Shown here piece by piece: positions 8,237 through 16,882 of a DNA stretch of 64,000 nucleotides. Made by a program: the position numbers and the translations under genes. Source of the stretch: Kibdelosporangium banguiense (GTDB taxonomy: Bacteria; Actinomycetota; Actinomycetes; Mycobacteriales; Pseudonocardiaceae); contig NZ_JAGINW010000001.1 in the NCBI RefSeq assembly GCF_017876405.1, forward strand, positions 5,159,203 through 5,223,202. Direction: 5' to 3'. The notes beneath the pieces are model-generated. The model searched no databases. It was not told the origin of the DNA and saw only the letters and a program-made list of their open reading frames with translations. The stretch's first letter is position 1; every line of letters begins with the position of its first letter.

Positions 8237-8953
8237 CTACCAGGCCACCCGGCCGTTGTCGTCGAAGAACTCGCCGGTGGGGCCGTCCGCGCCGAGCGTC
8301 GCCAGCTTGACGGCGATCGCAGCGCCCTGCGCGGCGGTACGGAAACCGGCGTGGTTGGTCAGATCTGTGTCGCAGTAGCCGGGGCAGGCGGCGTTGATCA
8401 GGATGCCGTCCTTGGCGAACTCCTTGGCGTACTGGACTGTCAGTGCGTTCAGCGCGGTCTTCGACACCGGATACGTTGCCGACGCGGGCATCGCGGCGAG
8501 CGGGCTTTCCGCGTCGGTCATCGAGGCCAACGACCCGACAGTGCTGGACATGTTGACAATCCGGGGTGCCGGCGACCGCAAAAGCAGCGGCAGCATGGCA
8601 TTGGTCACCGCGATCACGCCGAAGTAGTTGGTCTCGAACACCTGCCGGACGATGTCCAGGTCGATCTTGCTGGGCGGGTCGTACGAGCCGCCGGTGATTC
8701 CGGCGTTGTTGACCAGCACGTCCAGCCGTCCGAACCGCTCTTCGACCTGTTCGGCGGCGCTCTGCGCGGACGCCGGGTCGGTGACGTCGAGTGCGACGGA
8801 TTGGACCCGCAGCGCCTTCGCGGCCTCCTCACGGCGCTGCGTGTCCCGGGCGCCGATCACGACGGTCATGCCGAGCGCGGCCAGCTGCGCCGCGGTCTCG
8901 TAACCGATGCCTTTGTTCGCCCCGGTGATCAGGGCGATCTTGTTCTCACTCAT
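8237..8953 (-). CDS. Short-chain dehydrogenase/reductase (SDR)
   Basis: The 238-residue protein has the classical SDR signature: cofactor motif TGANKGIG near residue 12, LVNNAG, a Ser in NMSSTVGS, and the YPVSK catalytic Tyr-Lys pair. It should reduce or oxidise a carbonyl/alcohol with NADP(H). The carbonyl-reductase-like GANKGIG form is common in plant- and actinomycete-type SDRs. It is divergent from the LysR gene at 9023, with 69 bp between starts, which suggests that the LysR protein controls it. Confidence 0.88.
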   Translation of the reverse strand: MSENKIALITGANKGIGYETAAQLAALGMTVVIGARDTQRREEAAKALRVQSVALDVTDPASAQSAAEQVEERFGRLDVLVNNAGITGGSYDPPSKIDLDIVRQVFETNYFGVIAVTNAMLPLLLRSPAPRIVNMSSTVGSLASMTDAESPLAAMPASATYPVSKTALNALTVQYAKEFAKDGILINAACPGYCDTDLTNHAGFRTAAQGAAIAVKLATLGADGPTGEFFDDNGRVAW

Positions 8954-9022
8954 GTCACCAGCTCAGCACCGGTTTTCGTGCGGCGCCAAGACCGATCCGG
9001 TCCGGCCCGATACCGTGAGGGT

Positions 9023-9880
9023 ATGGACGGGCTGGAGACGCGGGAGCTGAAGTACTTCGTCGCGATCGCCGAGGAGCTGCATTTCGGCCGAGCGGCCGAG
9101 CGGCTCGGCATCGCGCAGCCGCCGCTGTCCCGCGCGATCAAGCAGCTGGAGCAGCGTCTGGGCGTGATGTTGATCGAGCGCACCAGCCGTCACAACACGC
9201 TGACCCCGGCCGGTGAAGTCCTGCTGCACGAGGCGAGAAAGGCGCTTGAGGCCGTGGCGGCCGCTGCCAGGCGAACGCAGCGGGCGGGACATGAGCAGCC
9301 GCGGCTGGTGCTCGTGATGAAGGCCGCCAGCGATGGCGGGATCCTGCAGGACATTTTGGACACCTACGCCGCCGAGCCGGACAGCATCCCCGTGCAGCTG
9401 CGGGTGTGCGGGGTCGGCGGGCAGGCCGCCGTCCTGCGGGACGGCCGGGCCGACGTTGCCCTGCTGCACCTGCCCTGGGACGACATCTCCGGTTTCGACA
9501 CCGAGGAACTGCTGGTCGAGGGTGCCGTCGCGGTGCTGCCGGCTTGGCACAGGCTGGCCGGTCGGACAAGCCTGTGCATGGCCGATCTCGAAGGCGAGAC
9601 ACTGCCGCGCTGGCCCGGAAAGCCGGGAACCGGGCCGGAAGTCGAGGACAGCGGGCAGCTCATGCAGCTCATCGCGGTCGGCCAGGCTGTCGCCGTGCTG
9701 CCGTCCTCAGCCTGGCAGCATCTGCGCCGGGATCTGGTGGCTGTGCCTGTCCTCGACGGTCCGATCACGACAGTACTGATCGCGTGGCCCGAGCGCTCGC
9801 GCTCCCGGGCCGTCGCGGCTTTCGTCCGGGTGGCTACGAGGGTTGCGGAGCAGACTGTGCGGCATGCCGGATCGGCATGA
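9023..9880 (+). CDS. LysR-family transcriptional regulator
   Basis: The 285-residue protein opens with a LysR winged-helix: ELKYFVAIAEELHFGRAAERLG, then QPPLSRAIKQLEQRLG and TPAGEVLL. A type-2 periplasmic-binding-like effector domain covers the rest. The start at ATG 9023 follows GTGAGGGT. It is divergent from the SDR gene, the usual layout for a LysR regulator and its target. Its 3' end overlaps the convergent hydrolase by 47 bp. Confidence 0.88.
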   Translation: MDGLETRELKYFVAIAEELHFGRAAERLGIAQPPLSRAIKQLEQRLGVMLIERTSRHNTLTPAGEVLLHEARKALEAVAAAARRTQRAGHEQPRLVLVMKAASDGGILQDILDTYAAEPDSIPVQLRVCGVGGQAAVLRDGRADVALLHLPWDDISGFDTEELLVEGAVAVLPAWHRLAGRTSLCMADLEGETLPRWPGKPGTGPEVEDSGQLMQLIAVGQAVAVLPSSAWQHLRRDLVAVPVLDGPITTVLIAWPERSRSRAVAAFVRVATRVAEQTVRHAGSA

Positions 9881-10598
9881 GCCGCACGGGATCCTTGCTC
9901 AGGAACTCCTCGACCACGGCAGTGGCCTGCTCGGGCTTCTCGAAGAGCAGAAGATGGGACGTGCCCGGCAGAATCGCCAGCTGGGCGTTCGCAATGGCCT
10001 GGTACATCCCGATTGTGTGCGACAGGTGCACGATGTCGTCGTCCGCGCCGAGAACCAGTGTGGGACTGGTGATCGCGGACGGATCCAAGGCAAGGTCCAT
10101 GTCCATGGTGGCGAACTTCCGGACCATCACAGGGAAGTGGTCGCGGCCGTCGGGGGAGACCTCGGCGTAGGCGTCGACGACCACATCGGGGAACTCGCCG
10201 TCCGGTTCGGGCAGGAACATCCAGCCGTCCTTGCTGTACCCGGTGTTCATCAACACGAGCCGCCGCACCAGATCCGGGCGCCGCAAAGCCAGGGCGAGCG
10301 CGACGACACCGCCCGAGCTGTAGCCGGCCACATGCGCTGGGCCTCCGACAACCGACTCGATGAACGCGCTCACGTCATCGGCCAGCATGTCGAGAGTCAC
10401 GGGGCCTTCGACATCCGGCGTACGGCCGTGTGCGCGCCGGTCCAGCAGGAACACCTGGAACCGGCCCGCCAGGGTCTGGAGGCTGATCTCGAAGTCACGC
10501 GAGTCGGAGAAACCGCCGTGCAGCAACACCAGCGGATCTCCTTCGCCGTGCACGTCGTACCAGGAGCGGACGCCGTTCACTGTCACATAGCCGGCCAC
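9834..10598 (-). CDS. Alpha/beta hydrolase
   Basis: The 254-residue protein has the canonical hydrolase order: oxyanion HGGFSDS near residue 28, RRAHGRT, nucleophile GYSSGG near residue 95, Asp in LGADDDIVH and His in PGTSHLLLF. The fold fits small-molecule esterases or haloperoxidase-like enzymes. The substrate is unknown. It overlaps the LysR gene tail to tail. The sigma factor gene upstream on the same strand lies 60 bp away. Confidence 0.85.
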   Translation of the reverse strand: MAGYVTVNGVRSWYDVHGEGDPLVLLHGGFSDSRDFEISLQTLAGRFQVFLLDRRAHGRTPDVEGPVTLDMLADDVSAFIESVVGGPAHVAGYSSGGVVALALALRRPDLVRRLVLMNTGYSKDGWMFLPEPDGEFPDVVVDAYAEVSPDGRDHFPVMVRKFATMDMDLALDPSAITSPTLVLGADDDIVHLSHTIGMYQAIANAQLAILPGTSHLLLFEKPEQATAVVEEFLSKDPVRLMPIRHAAQSAPQPS

Positions 10599-10658
10599 AA
10601 GAGTCCTTTCGGTCGGAAAACAGCCTTCCTCACCTAGGACGAAATGGCCGGCCGGAAC

Positions 10659-11558
10659 TCATCGCTCGCTCAGCCCGAAAATCGGGAAAAGCTCCTTGGC
10701 CTGCAGATACGTCGTGGATCCGACGATCAGGCCAGCCGAGATCTCGAACACCTGCAGGGCGAACGGCTCACCGTCGAGGTACTGGCCGTAGGCAGGCAGT
10801 CCGTTGGCCCTCAGTGCCGGGACGAACGTGGAGATCTGGCACGTGCTTTCCGTACCTGCGCCGCGCAACGCTCCCATCAGGTTGTCGCGGCCCCGCATCC
10901 ACCAGGTGAACGGCGGCATGGTCATGGTGGCGTCTTGGTGCAGCAACGTCACCAGCGTGTCGAGGTCGTAGCTCGTGAACGCCTTCATGTACCGGGCGAG
11001 TAGTTCCTCGTCTTCACGGTCGATCGGCGTTGCCGTCGGTCGTGTTGCGAGTGTCGTGCGTGCGCGTTGCAGCGCGCTGTTGACGGAAGCGACGCTGGTT
11101 TCCAGCAGTGTTGCGACCTCGTCGGCCTTCCATGCCAGGACTTCCCGCAGGATGAGCACGGCACGCTGTTTGGGCGGCAGGTACTGCAGGGCCGCGACGA
11201 AGGCGAGCCGGATCGATTCCCTTTTGGTCACCAGCTCTGCCGGATCGAGCACGCGGTTGTCCGGAATCGGCTGCACCCAAACGGTTTCGGGCAGGGGTAC
11301 GCCCAAAGGTGTGCCGGGGGCCGACGGTTCGGAGATGTCCATGACGACCGCGCGTCGCTGGGCGCTGCGCAGCATGTCGAAACACACATTCGTGGCGATC
11401 GCGTACAGCCAGCTCTTGAGGTTGCCGTGCTGCCGGTCGAGATTCCGCCAGCCACGCAGGAACGTCTCCTGCACGGCGTCCTCGGCTTCGAGCGTCGCAC
11501 CGAGCATCCGGTAGCAGTAGCCGGTCAGCCCGACCCGAAACTGCTCGAAATCGGTCAT
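10659..11558 (-). CDS. ECF sigma factor with C-terminal SnoaL-like domain
   Basis: The 299-residue protein has sigma region 2 (EDAVQETFLRGWRNL) and region 4 (LPPKQRAVLILREVLAW, then VASVNSALQRAR). A C-terminal SnoaL-like domain from about residue 185 to the end follows, where a small ligand or anti-sigma function may sit. This matches the long ECF group that carries its own regulatory domain and lacks a separate anti-sigma factor. The ATG overlaps the stop of the upstream TetR gene (ATGA), so the two are translationally coupled. Targets are not visible. Confidence 0.88.
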   Translation of the reverse strand: MTDFEQFRVGLTGYCYRMLGATLEAEDAVQETFLRGWRNLDRQHGNLKSWLYAIATNVCFDMLRSAQRRAVVMDISEPSAPGTPLGVPLPETVWVQPIPDNRVLDPAELVTKRESIRLAFVAALQYLPPKQRAVLILREVLAWKADEVATLLETSVASVNSALQRARTTLATRPTATPIDREDEELLARYMKAFTSYDLDTLVTLLHQDATMTMPPFTWWMRGRDNLMGALRGAGTESTCQISTFVPALRANGLPAYGQYLDGEPFALQVFEISAGLIVGSTTYLQAKELFPIFGLSER

Positions 11559-12139
11559 TGCGCCACCGTGTCATGCCCGCCGAACATCGTGCTTGCCAGT
11601 GAGCGGAACACCTCGGCCGGATCCTCGTCGCCGATGGTGCGGTCCAGGTTGCCGCCGCGGACGAGGTTGGCGAAGCCGTGTGCGACCGACCAGGCAGCCA
11701 GTTGCGCCAGGCGCGCGTCGGGAAGCTGGCGTTTTTCTGTCATCGCTTCGACCCTGCCGCGCAGCATCTTGCCGGTGCGTTCACGCGCCGCGACCAGGTC
11801 GGGGTCCTTGCGGTGGTACAGGTCAGGCCGGTACATCACCTCGAAGTGCGCGGGGTGCTCCAGCGCGAACCGGACGTATCGCACGCCGAGGTCGATCAGT
11901 TCGGTGCGGTCCTCGGCGATCGCCTCGGCTAGCGAATCCGCGAGGATCTCGTTACCCTCCAACGCTATCGCCGTCAGCAGCCCGGCCTTGTCCTTGAAGT
12001 GGTGGGCGGGGGCGGCGTGCGAGACGCCCGCCCGGCGGGCGAGGTCACGCAGGCTGATCGCGCTCGGGCCGTCCGCCGCGATCACTTCGAGTGCCGCGTC
12101 CAGGACGGCTCGGCGCAGGTCGCCGTGGTGGTAGGGCAT
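11555..12139 (-). CDS. TetR-family transcriptional repressor
   Basis: The 194-residue protein has an N-terminal TetR helix-turn-helix (SLRDLARRAGVSHAAPAHHF). The rest is a helical ligand-binding domain similar to the family with a C-terminal TetR_C/WHG-type region. ATG 12139 is the first in-frame start and gives MPYHHGDLRRAVLDAAL. The gene is divergent from the SCO6745-like gene at 12224, and two palindromes fill the space between them, so the repressor probably controls itself, the downstream sigma factor and the divergent gene. Confidence 0.88.
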   Translation of the reverse strand: MPYHHGDLRRAVLDAALEVIAADGPSAISLRDLARRAGVSHAAPAHHFKDKAGLLTAIALEGNEILADSLAEAIAEDRTELIDLGVRYVRFALEHPAHFEVMYRPDLYHRKDPDLVAARERTGKMLRGRVEAMTEKRQLPDARLAQLAAWSVAHGFANLVRGGNLDRTIGDEDPAEVFRSLASTMFGGHDTVAQ

Positions 12140-12156
12140 ATCAGGACCATACTCCC

Positions 12157-12177
12157 AATCTTGTCGTTGACAAGATT
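12157..12177. promoter_or_regulatory. Palindromic TetR operator 1
   Basis: Perfect 9-bp arms (AATCTTGTC and GACAAGATT) flank a GTT centre. The site lies 17 bp upstream of the TetR gene start on the divergent strand. AATCTTGTCNNNGACAAGATT-like sites fit a TetR dimer. Confidence 0.85.
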
Positions 12178-12190
12178 GATGTGCCCTTCT

Positions 12191-12211
12191 AATCTTGGCG
12201 TTGACAAGATT
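12191..12211. promoter_or_regulatory. Palindromic TetR operator 2
   Basis: Same site as operator 1 but with AATCTTGGC as the left arm, one base off the perfect palindrome. It is 34 bp centre to centre from operator 1. It ends 12 bp before the ATG of the divergent gene and just before its GGGGAGG ribosome site. Confidence 0.8.
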
Positions 12212-12223
12212 GGGGAGGTTCTG

Positions 12224-13042
12224 ATGCGTCAGATGTGGCAGCTGCTGGAGCCGGTGCACGCGCTCGTCTACTACGCGCCCGAGGTGTTCGAGGAGTTCGC
12301 GGAACTCGGATACGAAGTGGATACCCGCTGGCCCAGCTACTTCGCCTTACGTGCCGCGCCGTTGGGTGCGGCGAGTGCGGAGCTGGTCGCGGCCACGTTC
12401 TACAGCTTCAACCCGGACATGGTCGCGGCTCACGTTCCGGCGGCGTGGCAGGTGGCTTCGCCTGAACAGGTCCTTGCCGCACGGACCCGTGGTATCGACC
12501 GGGCGCTTCGTCGGCTGATCGACGTGGTCAGCCCTGAGGTCGCGGAGGCTGCTCGGCAGGTCGCGAAGGCTGTCAACACCGCCGGCCGGCCGTTGGCTGC
12601 GGCGAATGCGGCTTTGCCGTGGCCTGAGGAGCCGCATCTGGTGCTGTGGCACGCGGCCACGATCATCCGGGAACACCGTGGGGACGGGCACATCGCTGCT
12701 CTGCTGACCGCGGGGCTCGACCCGTGTGAGGCTTTGGTGTCGTTCGCCGCGGTAGGCGCGGCTCCTGTCGAGGTCTTCGCCAGCAGGCAGTGGACGTCGT
12801 CGCAATGGGCGGCGGCGCAGGACCGGCTCGTCGCGCGCGGCTGGGTCGACGCTGACGGAAACGCGACTGTCGAAGGAAAGGAAGGACGCGAATCCGTTGA
12901 GCGTATGACCGACGAGCTTGCCGCAGCGCCTTGGCAAGGCGTCGATCCTGGCCGGTTCGCGCAGCTCGTGATCCCGGTGACGATGGCAATCGTCCAGTCG
13001 GGACTGCTGCCGTCTCAGAGCACGCTCGGGATTTCGCGCTAG
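12224..13042 (+). CDS. SCO6745-like protein with a helix-turn-helix character, unknown function
   Basis: The 272-residue protein begins MRQMWQLLEPVHALVYYAPE and has the Trp/Tyr-rich N-terminus and a C-terminal WAAAQDRLVARGWVD block of the SCO6745-type actinobacterial family. In that family the second half resembles a winged helix of the MarR type. GGGGAGG at 12212-12218 sets the ATG at 12224. It is the divergent partner of the TetR gene and sits behind both operators, so its expression should be repressed by that regulator. The function is unknown. The stop overlaps the stop of the Crp-like fragment on the other strand. Confidence 0.7.
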   Translation: MRQMWQLLEPVHALVYYAPEVFEEFAELGYEVDTRWPSYFALRAAPLGAASAELVAATFYSFNPDMVAAHVPAAWQVASPEQVLAARTRGIDRALRRLIDVVSPEVAEAARQVAKAVNTAGRPLAAANAALPWPEEPHLVLWHAATIIREHRGDGHIAALLTAGLDPCEALVSFAAVGAAPVEVFASRQWTSSQWAAAQDRLVARGWVDADGNATVEGKEGRESVERMTDELAAAPWQGVDPGRFAQLVIPVTMAIVQSGLLPSQSTLGISR

Positions 13043-13262
13043 CGGAGCTTGCCGTTGGCGCGCAGGACAAGCAGCTCAGGCGCAAGGATATTGACGGCAC
13101 CCGGTTCGACTCGGACGAGTCCTTCACCGGCCAAAGTCCGTAGTGCTCGGTTGACCGACACCCGGGTCATTCCGATGCTCTCGGCCAGCCCTTGCTGCGC
13201 GCCGGGCAGCGTGATCTTCGGGTCGCCCTGACCCGCGGCCCGGCGTTCGGGTGATCGCGTTA
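13039..13262 (-). pseudogene. C-terminal helix-turn-helix fragment of a Crp/Fnr regulator
   Basis: Minus-strand translation gives LPGAQQGLAESIGMTRVSV, then NRALRTLAGEGLVRVE, the DNA-binding end of a Crp/Fnr protein, ending in a TAG. There is no start codon in a sensible place and no cyclic-nucleotide domain, so about two thirds of the gene are missing. The stop overlaps the stop of the convergent gene at 13042. It lies just before the geosmin synthase gene. Confidence 0.7.
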
Positions 13263-13393
13263 CGCGAATGGGCCCCGCTGGAATTCAGCCATTAGGGGGT
13301 GACATCCGCCCGGCTGGCCGTATCCCCGTGCCGGGCCGGGGTGCCAGGGTCGTCGATGGTGCTACTCGGCTCGAGAACGGAGTGGGCGCGTTC

Positions 13394-15565
13394 ATGCAGG
13401 CATTCACACTGCCCGACTTTTACATGCCGTATCCGGCCAGGCTGAACCCGAATCTGGAAGGGACCCGGACGCACAGCATGGCGTGGGCCGAGCAGATGGG
13501 CATGCTTGACGCGCCCAGCCCTGACGGCGGTGTGGTCTGGACAGAACAGGCGCTGGCCAAGATGGACTACGCGCTGATGTGTGCCTACACCCATCCGGAC
13601 TGTGACGGGTCGACACTCGATCTCATCACCGACTGGTACGTCTGGGTGTTCTTCTTCGACGACGACTTTCTCGCGCAGTTCAAGTACACCCGCGACTTCA
13701 AGGGAGCTCGCAAGTACCTGGACCGGCTCGAGGAGTTCATGACCAGGCAGGGGGAAACGCCGCCCGAGCCGGCGAACCCGTCCGAGCGGGGCCTGATGGA
13801 CCTGTGGGCGCGGACCGTTCCCGCGATGTCGCCGGACTGGCGGGAGCGGTTCATCGTCAGCACCCACAACCTGATGGTGGAGTCGATGTGGGAGCTCAAG
13901 AACATCCACATCGGCCGGATCGCCAACCCGATCGAGTACATCCAGATGCGGCGCCGGGTCGGGGGCGCGCCCTGGTCGGCCAACCTGGTCGAATACGCCT
14001 GCGGCGCCGAGATACCCGACCGGCTGGCGCGTACGCGGCAGATGGAGGTCTTGGCCGACACGTTCTCCGACGCGGTGCACCTGCGTAACGACTTGTTCTC
14101 CTATCAACGGGAAGTGCAGGAGGAAGGGGAGAACTCCAACGCGGTCCTGGTGTTCGAGAAGTTCTTCGGCTGCCGCACGCAGGACGCCGCCGAAATGGTC
14201 AACGACCTGCTGACGTCTCGCGTCCAGCAGTTCGAGAACACGGCATTGGCCGAGTTGCCTGTCGTTTTCGCCGCCGAGCAGGTGCTTCCGGACGAACAGC
14301 AGCGCATTGCCCTGTACATCAAGGGTTTGCAGGACTGGCAGTCCGGCGGGCACGAGTGGCACGCGCGTTCCAGCCGATACATGAACGAAGGAGCCGTACT
14401 CGGCAGTCCCAGCGGGTTGGGCATGGCCGCGCTCACGCCTGGGAGAATCGGTCTCAAGACCCGTGTGCGGCAGCATTCGTATCGGTCCTTCCCGCAGGTC
14501 GGGCACTTGCCGCTGCCGGCTTTCTATATGCCGTACGACTTCCGCGTGAACCAGCACCTTGAGCAGGCGCGGGAGTATCTCGTGCGCTGGGGCCGTGACA
14601 TGGGTTTCCACGACGTGGTGTGGGACGAACAGAGGCTGCGTATCGTGGATCTCGCGCACTGTGCCGCGATGATCCACGCCGACGCGGATCTCGAACAGCT
14701 GAAGATCTCGTCAGGCTGGCTCTGCTGGAAGACGTATGCCGACGATTACTACCCGATGGTGTACGGCCCGAACCGGAACCTCACCGCGGCCAAGCTGGCG
14801 ACCGATCGGCTGAAGTCGTTCATGCCAATGGATCTCGGTCCTGTTCCCGAGCCACAGGACCCGGTCGAACGCGGCCTGGCCGACCTGTGGCCGCGCACAG
14901 TGGCGCCGATGTCCGTGCCCGCGCGGCAGCAGTTCCGTAAGGGACTGGTGCGGATGCTCGACAGCTGGCTGTGGGAGTTGTTCAACCAGGCGGAGAACAG
15001 GATCCCGGACCCGATCGACTACGTGGAGATGCGGCGCCGGACGTTCGGCGCGGAACTGACCATAAGTCTGGCCCGGCTCCCGTACGGCGAGCTGATTCCG
15101 GACGAGATCTATCAGACGAGCGTGATCCGGGAGCTGGAGACCGCGGCCATGGATTACGCGTGTTTCGCCAACGATGTGTTCTCGTACCAGAAAGAGATCG
15201 AGTTCGAGGGCGAGTCACACAATCTCGTCCTGGTGATCGAGAAGTACCTCGGCGTCAACCGCTGGCAGGCACGCGACATCGCCAGCAACCTGATGACCGC
15301 CCGGATGCAGCAGTTCGAGCACATCGGCGCCGACGACCTGCCAGTGCTGTTCGACGAGTACGAACTCGACGACGACGCACAGCAGCTGCTGCTTCGCCAC
15401 GCCGAGGGCCTCAAGGACTGGATGTCCGGAATCCTTGAGTGGCACCGGAAATGCGCCCGCTACACCGAGGCGGAGCTGCGCCGCAACGCCTATCCGGCGG
15501 CGACGCTGCTCCCCCACGGCCTCGGTACCTCGGCTGCCTGGCTCCCCGCCTCGATCTCGAACTAG
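13394..15565 (+). CDS. geoA: Germacradienol/geosmin synthase, two terpene-cyclase domains
   Basis: The 723-residue protein has the two-domain build and near-canonical length of geosmin synthases. The N-domain (about residues 1-360) shows an Asp-rich motif at residue 88 and an NSE motif NDLFSYQRE at about residue 231. The C-domain (from about residue 372, LPLPAFYMPYDFR) carries DDYYP and NDVFSYQKE. It should turn farnesyl diphosphate into germacradienol and then geosmin in the cytosol. The N-domain motif reads DDDFLAQF rather than the usual DDHFLE, a change at the metal site. ATG 13394 is chosen because translation upstream looks non-homologous. The stop overlaps the convergent VOC gene by 4 bp. 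Confidence 0.95.
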   Translation: MQAFTLPDFYMPYPARLNPNLEGTRTHSMAWAEQMGMLDAPSPDGGVVWTEQALAKMDYALMCAYTHPDCDGSTLDLITDWYVWVFFFDDDFLAQFKYTRDFKGARKYLDRLEEFMTRQGETPPEPANPSERGLMDLWARTVPAMSPDWRERFIVSTHNLMVESMWELKNIHIGRIANPIEYIQMRRRVGGAPWSANLVEYACGAEIPDRLARTRQMEVLADTFSDAVHLRNDLFSYQREVQEEGENSNAVLVFEKFFGCRTQDAAEMVNDLLTSRVQQFENTALAELPVVFAAEQVLPDEQQRIALYIKGLQDWQSGGHEWHARSSRYMNEGAVLGSPSGLGMAALTPGRIGLKTRVRQHSYRSFPQVGHLPLPAFYMPYDFRVNQHLEQAREYLVRWGRDMGFHDVVWDEQRLRIVDLAHCAAMIHADADLEQLKISSGWLCWKTYADDYYPMVYGPNRNLTAAKLATDRLKSFMPMDLGPVPEPQDPVERGLADLWPRTVAPMSVPARQQFRKGLVRMLDSWLWELFNQAENRIPDPIDYVEMRRRTFGAELTISLARLPYGELIPDEIYQTSVIRELETAAMDYACFANDVFSYQKEIEFEGESHNLVLVIEKYLGVNRWQARDIASNLMTARMQQFEHIGADDLPVLFDEYELDDDAQQLLLRHAEGLKDWMSGILEWHRKCARYTEAELRRNAYPAATLLPHGLGTSAAWLPASISN

Positions 15566-15939
15566 GCGTTACGCGGCACAATCTGCTGAACGGCCCAGCC
15601 GTTGCCGTCCGGGTCGCTGAAGAACACGAACGATCCCCAGGGCATGTCCTGGATTTCGCTGACCTCGATGCCCCGGGCGGTCAGTTCCTTGTGCGCGGCC
15701 TCGATGTCGGTCACGACCACCTGCAACCCCTTGACCGAGCCCGGCGCCGCGTCGCTCACTCCCTTGCCGATCGCGATCGAGCACGCCGACCCAGGCGGCG
15801 TGAGCTGCACAAACCGAATCTCGTCGCTCACGACATGGTCGTGATCAGCGTTGAACCCGACCTGCACGTAGAACGCCTTCGCCCGGTCGACATCCGACAC
15901 CGGCACCGCGATGAGCTCGAGCTTGAAGTCCATGACCAT
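15562..15939 (-). CDS. VOC-family (glyoxalase-like) protein
   Basis: The 125-residue protein has the single-unit VOC pattern: an N-terminal strand KLELIAVPVSDVDRAKAFY and a C-terminal FFSDPDGNGWAVQQI, with the metal-ligand region between. ATG 15939 gives MVMDFK; an ATG at 15933 is also possible. Members act as lyases, dioxygenases or resistance proteins that bind a small molecule; the ligand cannot be told. Convergent with geoA, whose stop it overlaps. Confidence 0.8.
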   Translation of the reverse strand: MVMDFKLELIAVPVSDVDRAKAFYVQVGFNADHDHVVSDEIRFVQLTPPGSACSIAIGKGVSDAAPGSVKGLQVVVTDIEAAHKELTARGIEVSEIQDMPWGSFVFFSDPDGNGWAVQQIVPRNA

Positions 15940-16198
15940 TCCTTCGGTTGTCCGCTGGCTATGGTCGGAACACTATGGCCCATTGCGGTCACTTCATGGC
16001 CGCAATCCAAATCGTCTGGCCCACGGGTGAGATTCACCCGCTCCGGGCCCCTCCTCGGGCCTACGCCGGCCACCGCCACACGGACGGAGTCGGCGGTTGT
16101 GTGGGGCGCGGGTCGGTCCCTCTTCCCCTGGCCGGCCGGCGCACGGTTCCCTACCGGGAGGGCCGAGACCCCCAAATCCGGACAGATTTTGGAGAATC
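15940..16198. other. Intergenic region, VOC start to TetR stop
   Basis: 259 bases with no convincing gene on either strand. An inverted repeat pairs TTGCGG (15974-15979) with CCGCAA further right, just upstream of the VOC gene, and may be an operator. Nothing else was identified. Confidence 0.5.
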
Positions 16199-16795
16199 TC
16201 ACCCGATTGTGTGTCTTTTTGGGGTGGTGGTGGCCGCGGTGAGGGCTGTGGCGGCGAGGGTGCGGGCCTGGCGGGCGGGGCCGTCGGTGCCGAGGGCCGC
16301 GGCGGAGGTGTTGGCACCTTCCCAGATCAGGGTGAGCTGGTCGGCGAGGACTGAGGCGTCGATGTCCTCGATTCGGCTGGTCATCTCGGTGAATTGGGTG
16401 TGGATCCAGCGTTTTGAGGCGATCGCGAGTTTGTGAGCCGGCAGGTTCGGGTCGGGGAACTCGGCGAGAGCCATCATGCAGGCGCAGCCGCGGAATTTCG
16501 CAGGGTCCAACTGGTCGGCCAGGGCGACGAATGCCGCGTCGATCTGGGCGAGGGGGTCGGGGCCCGCGTTCTTGACCGCGGTGCTGAACCAGGCTTCGGA
16601 GAGGGCGTGCGCTCGTTCGATGTAGGCGGCGACGAGGTCGTCCTTGTCGGTGAAGATCCGATACAGCGTGGTGGGTGCTGCGCCCGCCTCGGCGGCGAGC
16701 CGGTCGATGCCGACGGCCCGGATGCCGTGCCAGTAGAAGAGGTCGTGGGCGACGGCGAGCACGTGCTCACGAGTCTCAGCCGCTGTCCGGCGCAT
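16199..16795 (-). CDS. TetR-family transcriptional repressor
   Basis: The 198-residue protein opens MRRTAAETREHVLAVAHDLFYWHGIRAVGIDRLA and has the TetR helix-turn-helix ending in APTTLYRIF. A helical effector domain follows, with a CACMM motif near residue 104. It starts at ATG 16795 and is divergent from the SDR gene at 16883. The perfect palindrome between the two genes is its likely operator, so it should repress both itself and the SDR gene. Confidence 0.9.
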   Translation of the reverse strand: MRRTAAETREHVLAVAHDLFYWHGIRAVGIDRLAAEAGAAPTTLYRIFTDKDDLVAAYIERAHALSEAWFSTAVKNAGPDPLAQIDAAFVALADQLDPAKFRGCACMMALAEFPDPNLPAHKLAIASKRWIHTQFTEMTSRIEDIDASVLADQLTLIWEGANTSAAALGTDGPARQARTLAATALTAATTTPKRHTIG

Positions 16796-16840
16796 CGTCC
16801 CCCCTTGCGTAAGTGTCCGTAGGCACGCTAGCTTACCGCT

Positions 16841-16864
16841 TTGTTAGGGAACGTTCCCTAACAA
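16841..16864. promoter_or_regulatory. Perfect 24-bp palindromic TetR operator
   Basis: Twelve-bp perfect arms (TTGTTAGGGAAC and its complement) with no spacer. It lies between divergent TetR and SDR starts, 19 bp before the SDR ATG and 45 bp upstream of the TetR gene. Confidence 0.85.
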
Positions 16865-16882
16865 GGGGTCAGGGGAGAGAAG

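Noticed and set aside
13292..14677. 461-codon minus-strand frame opposite geosmin synthase
   Set aside because: Antisense of a certain gene; composition is that of a GC-driven shadow.
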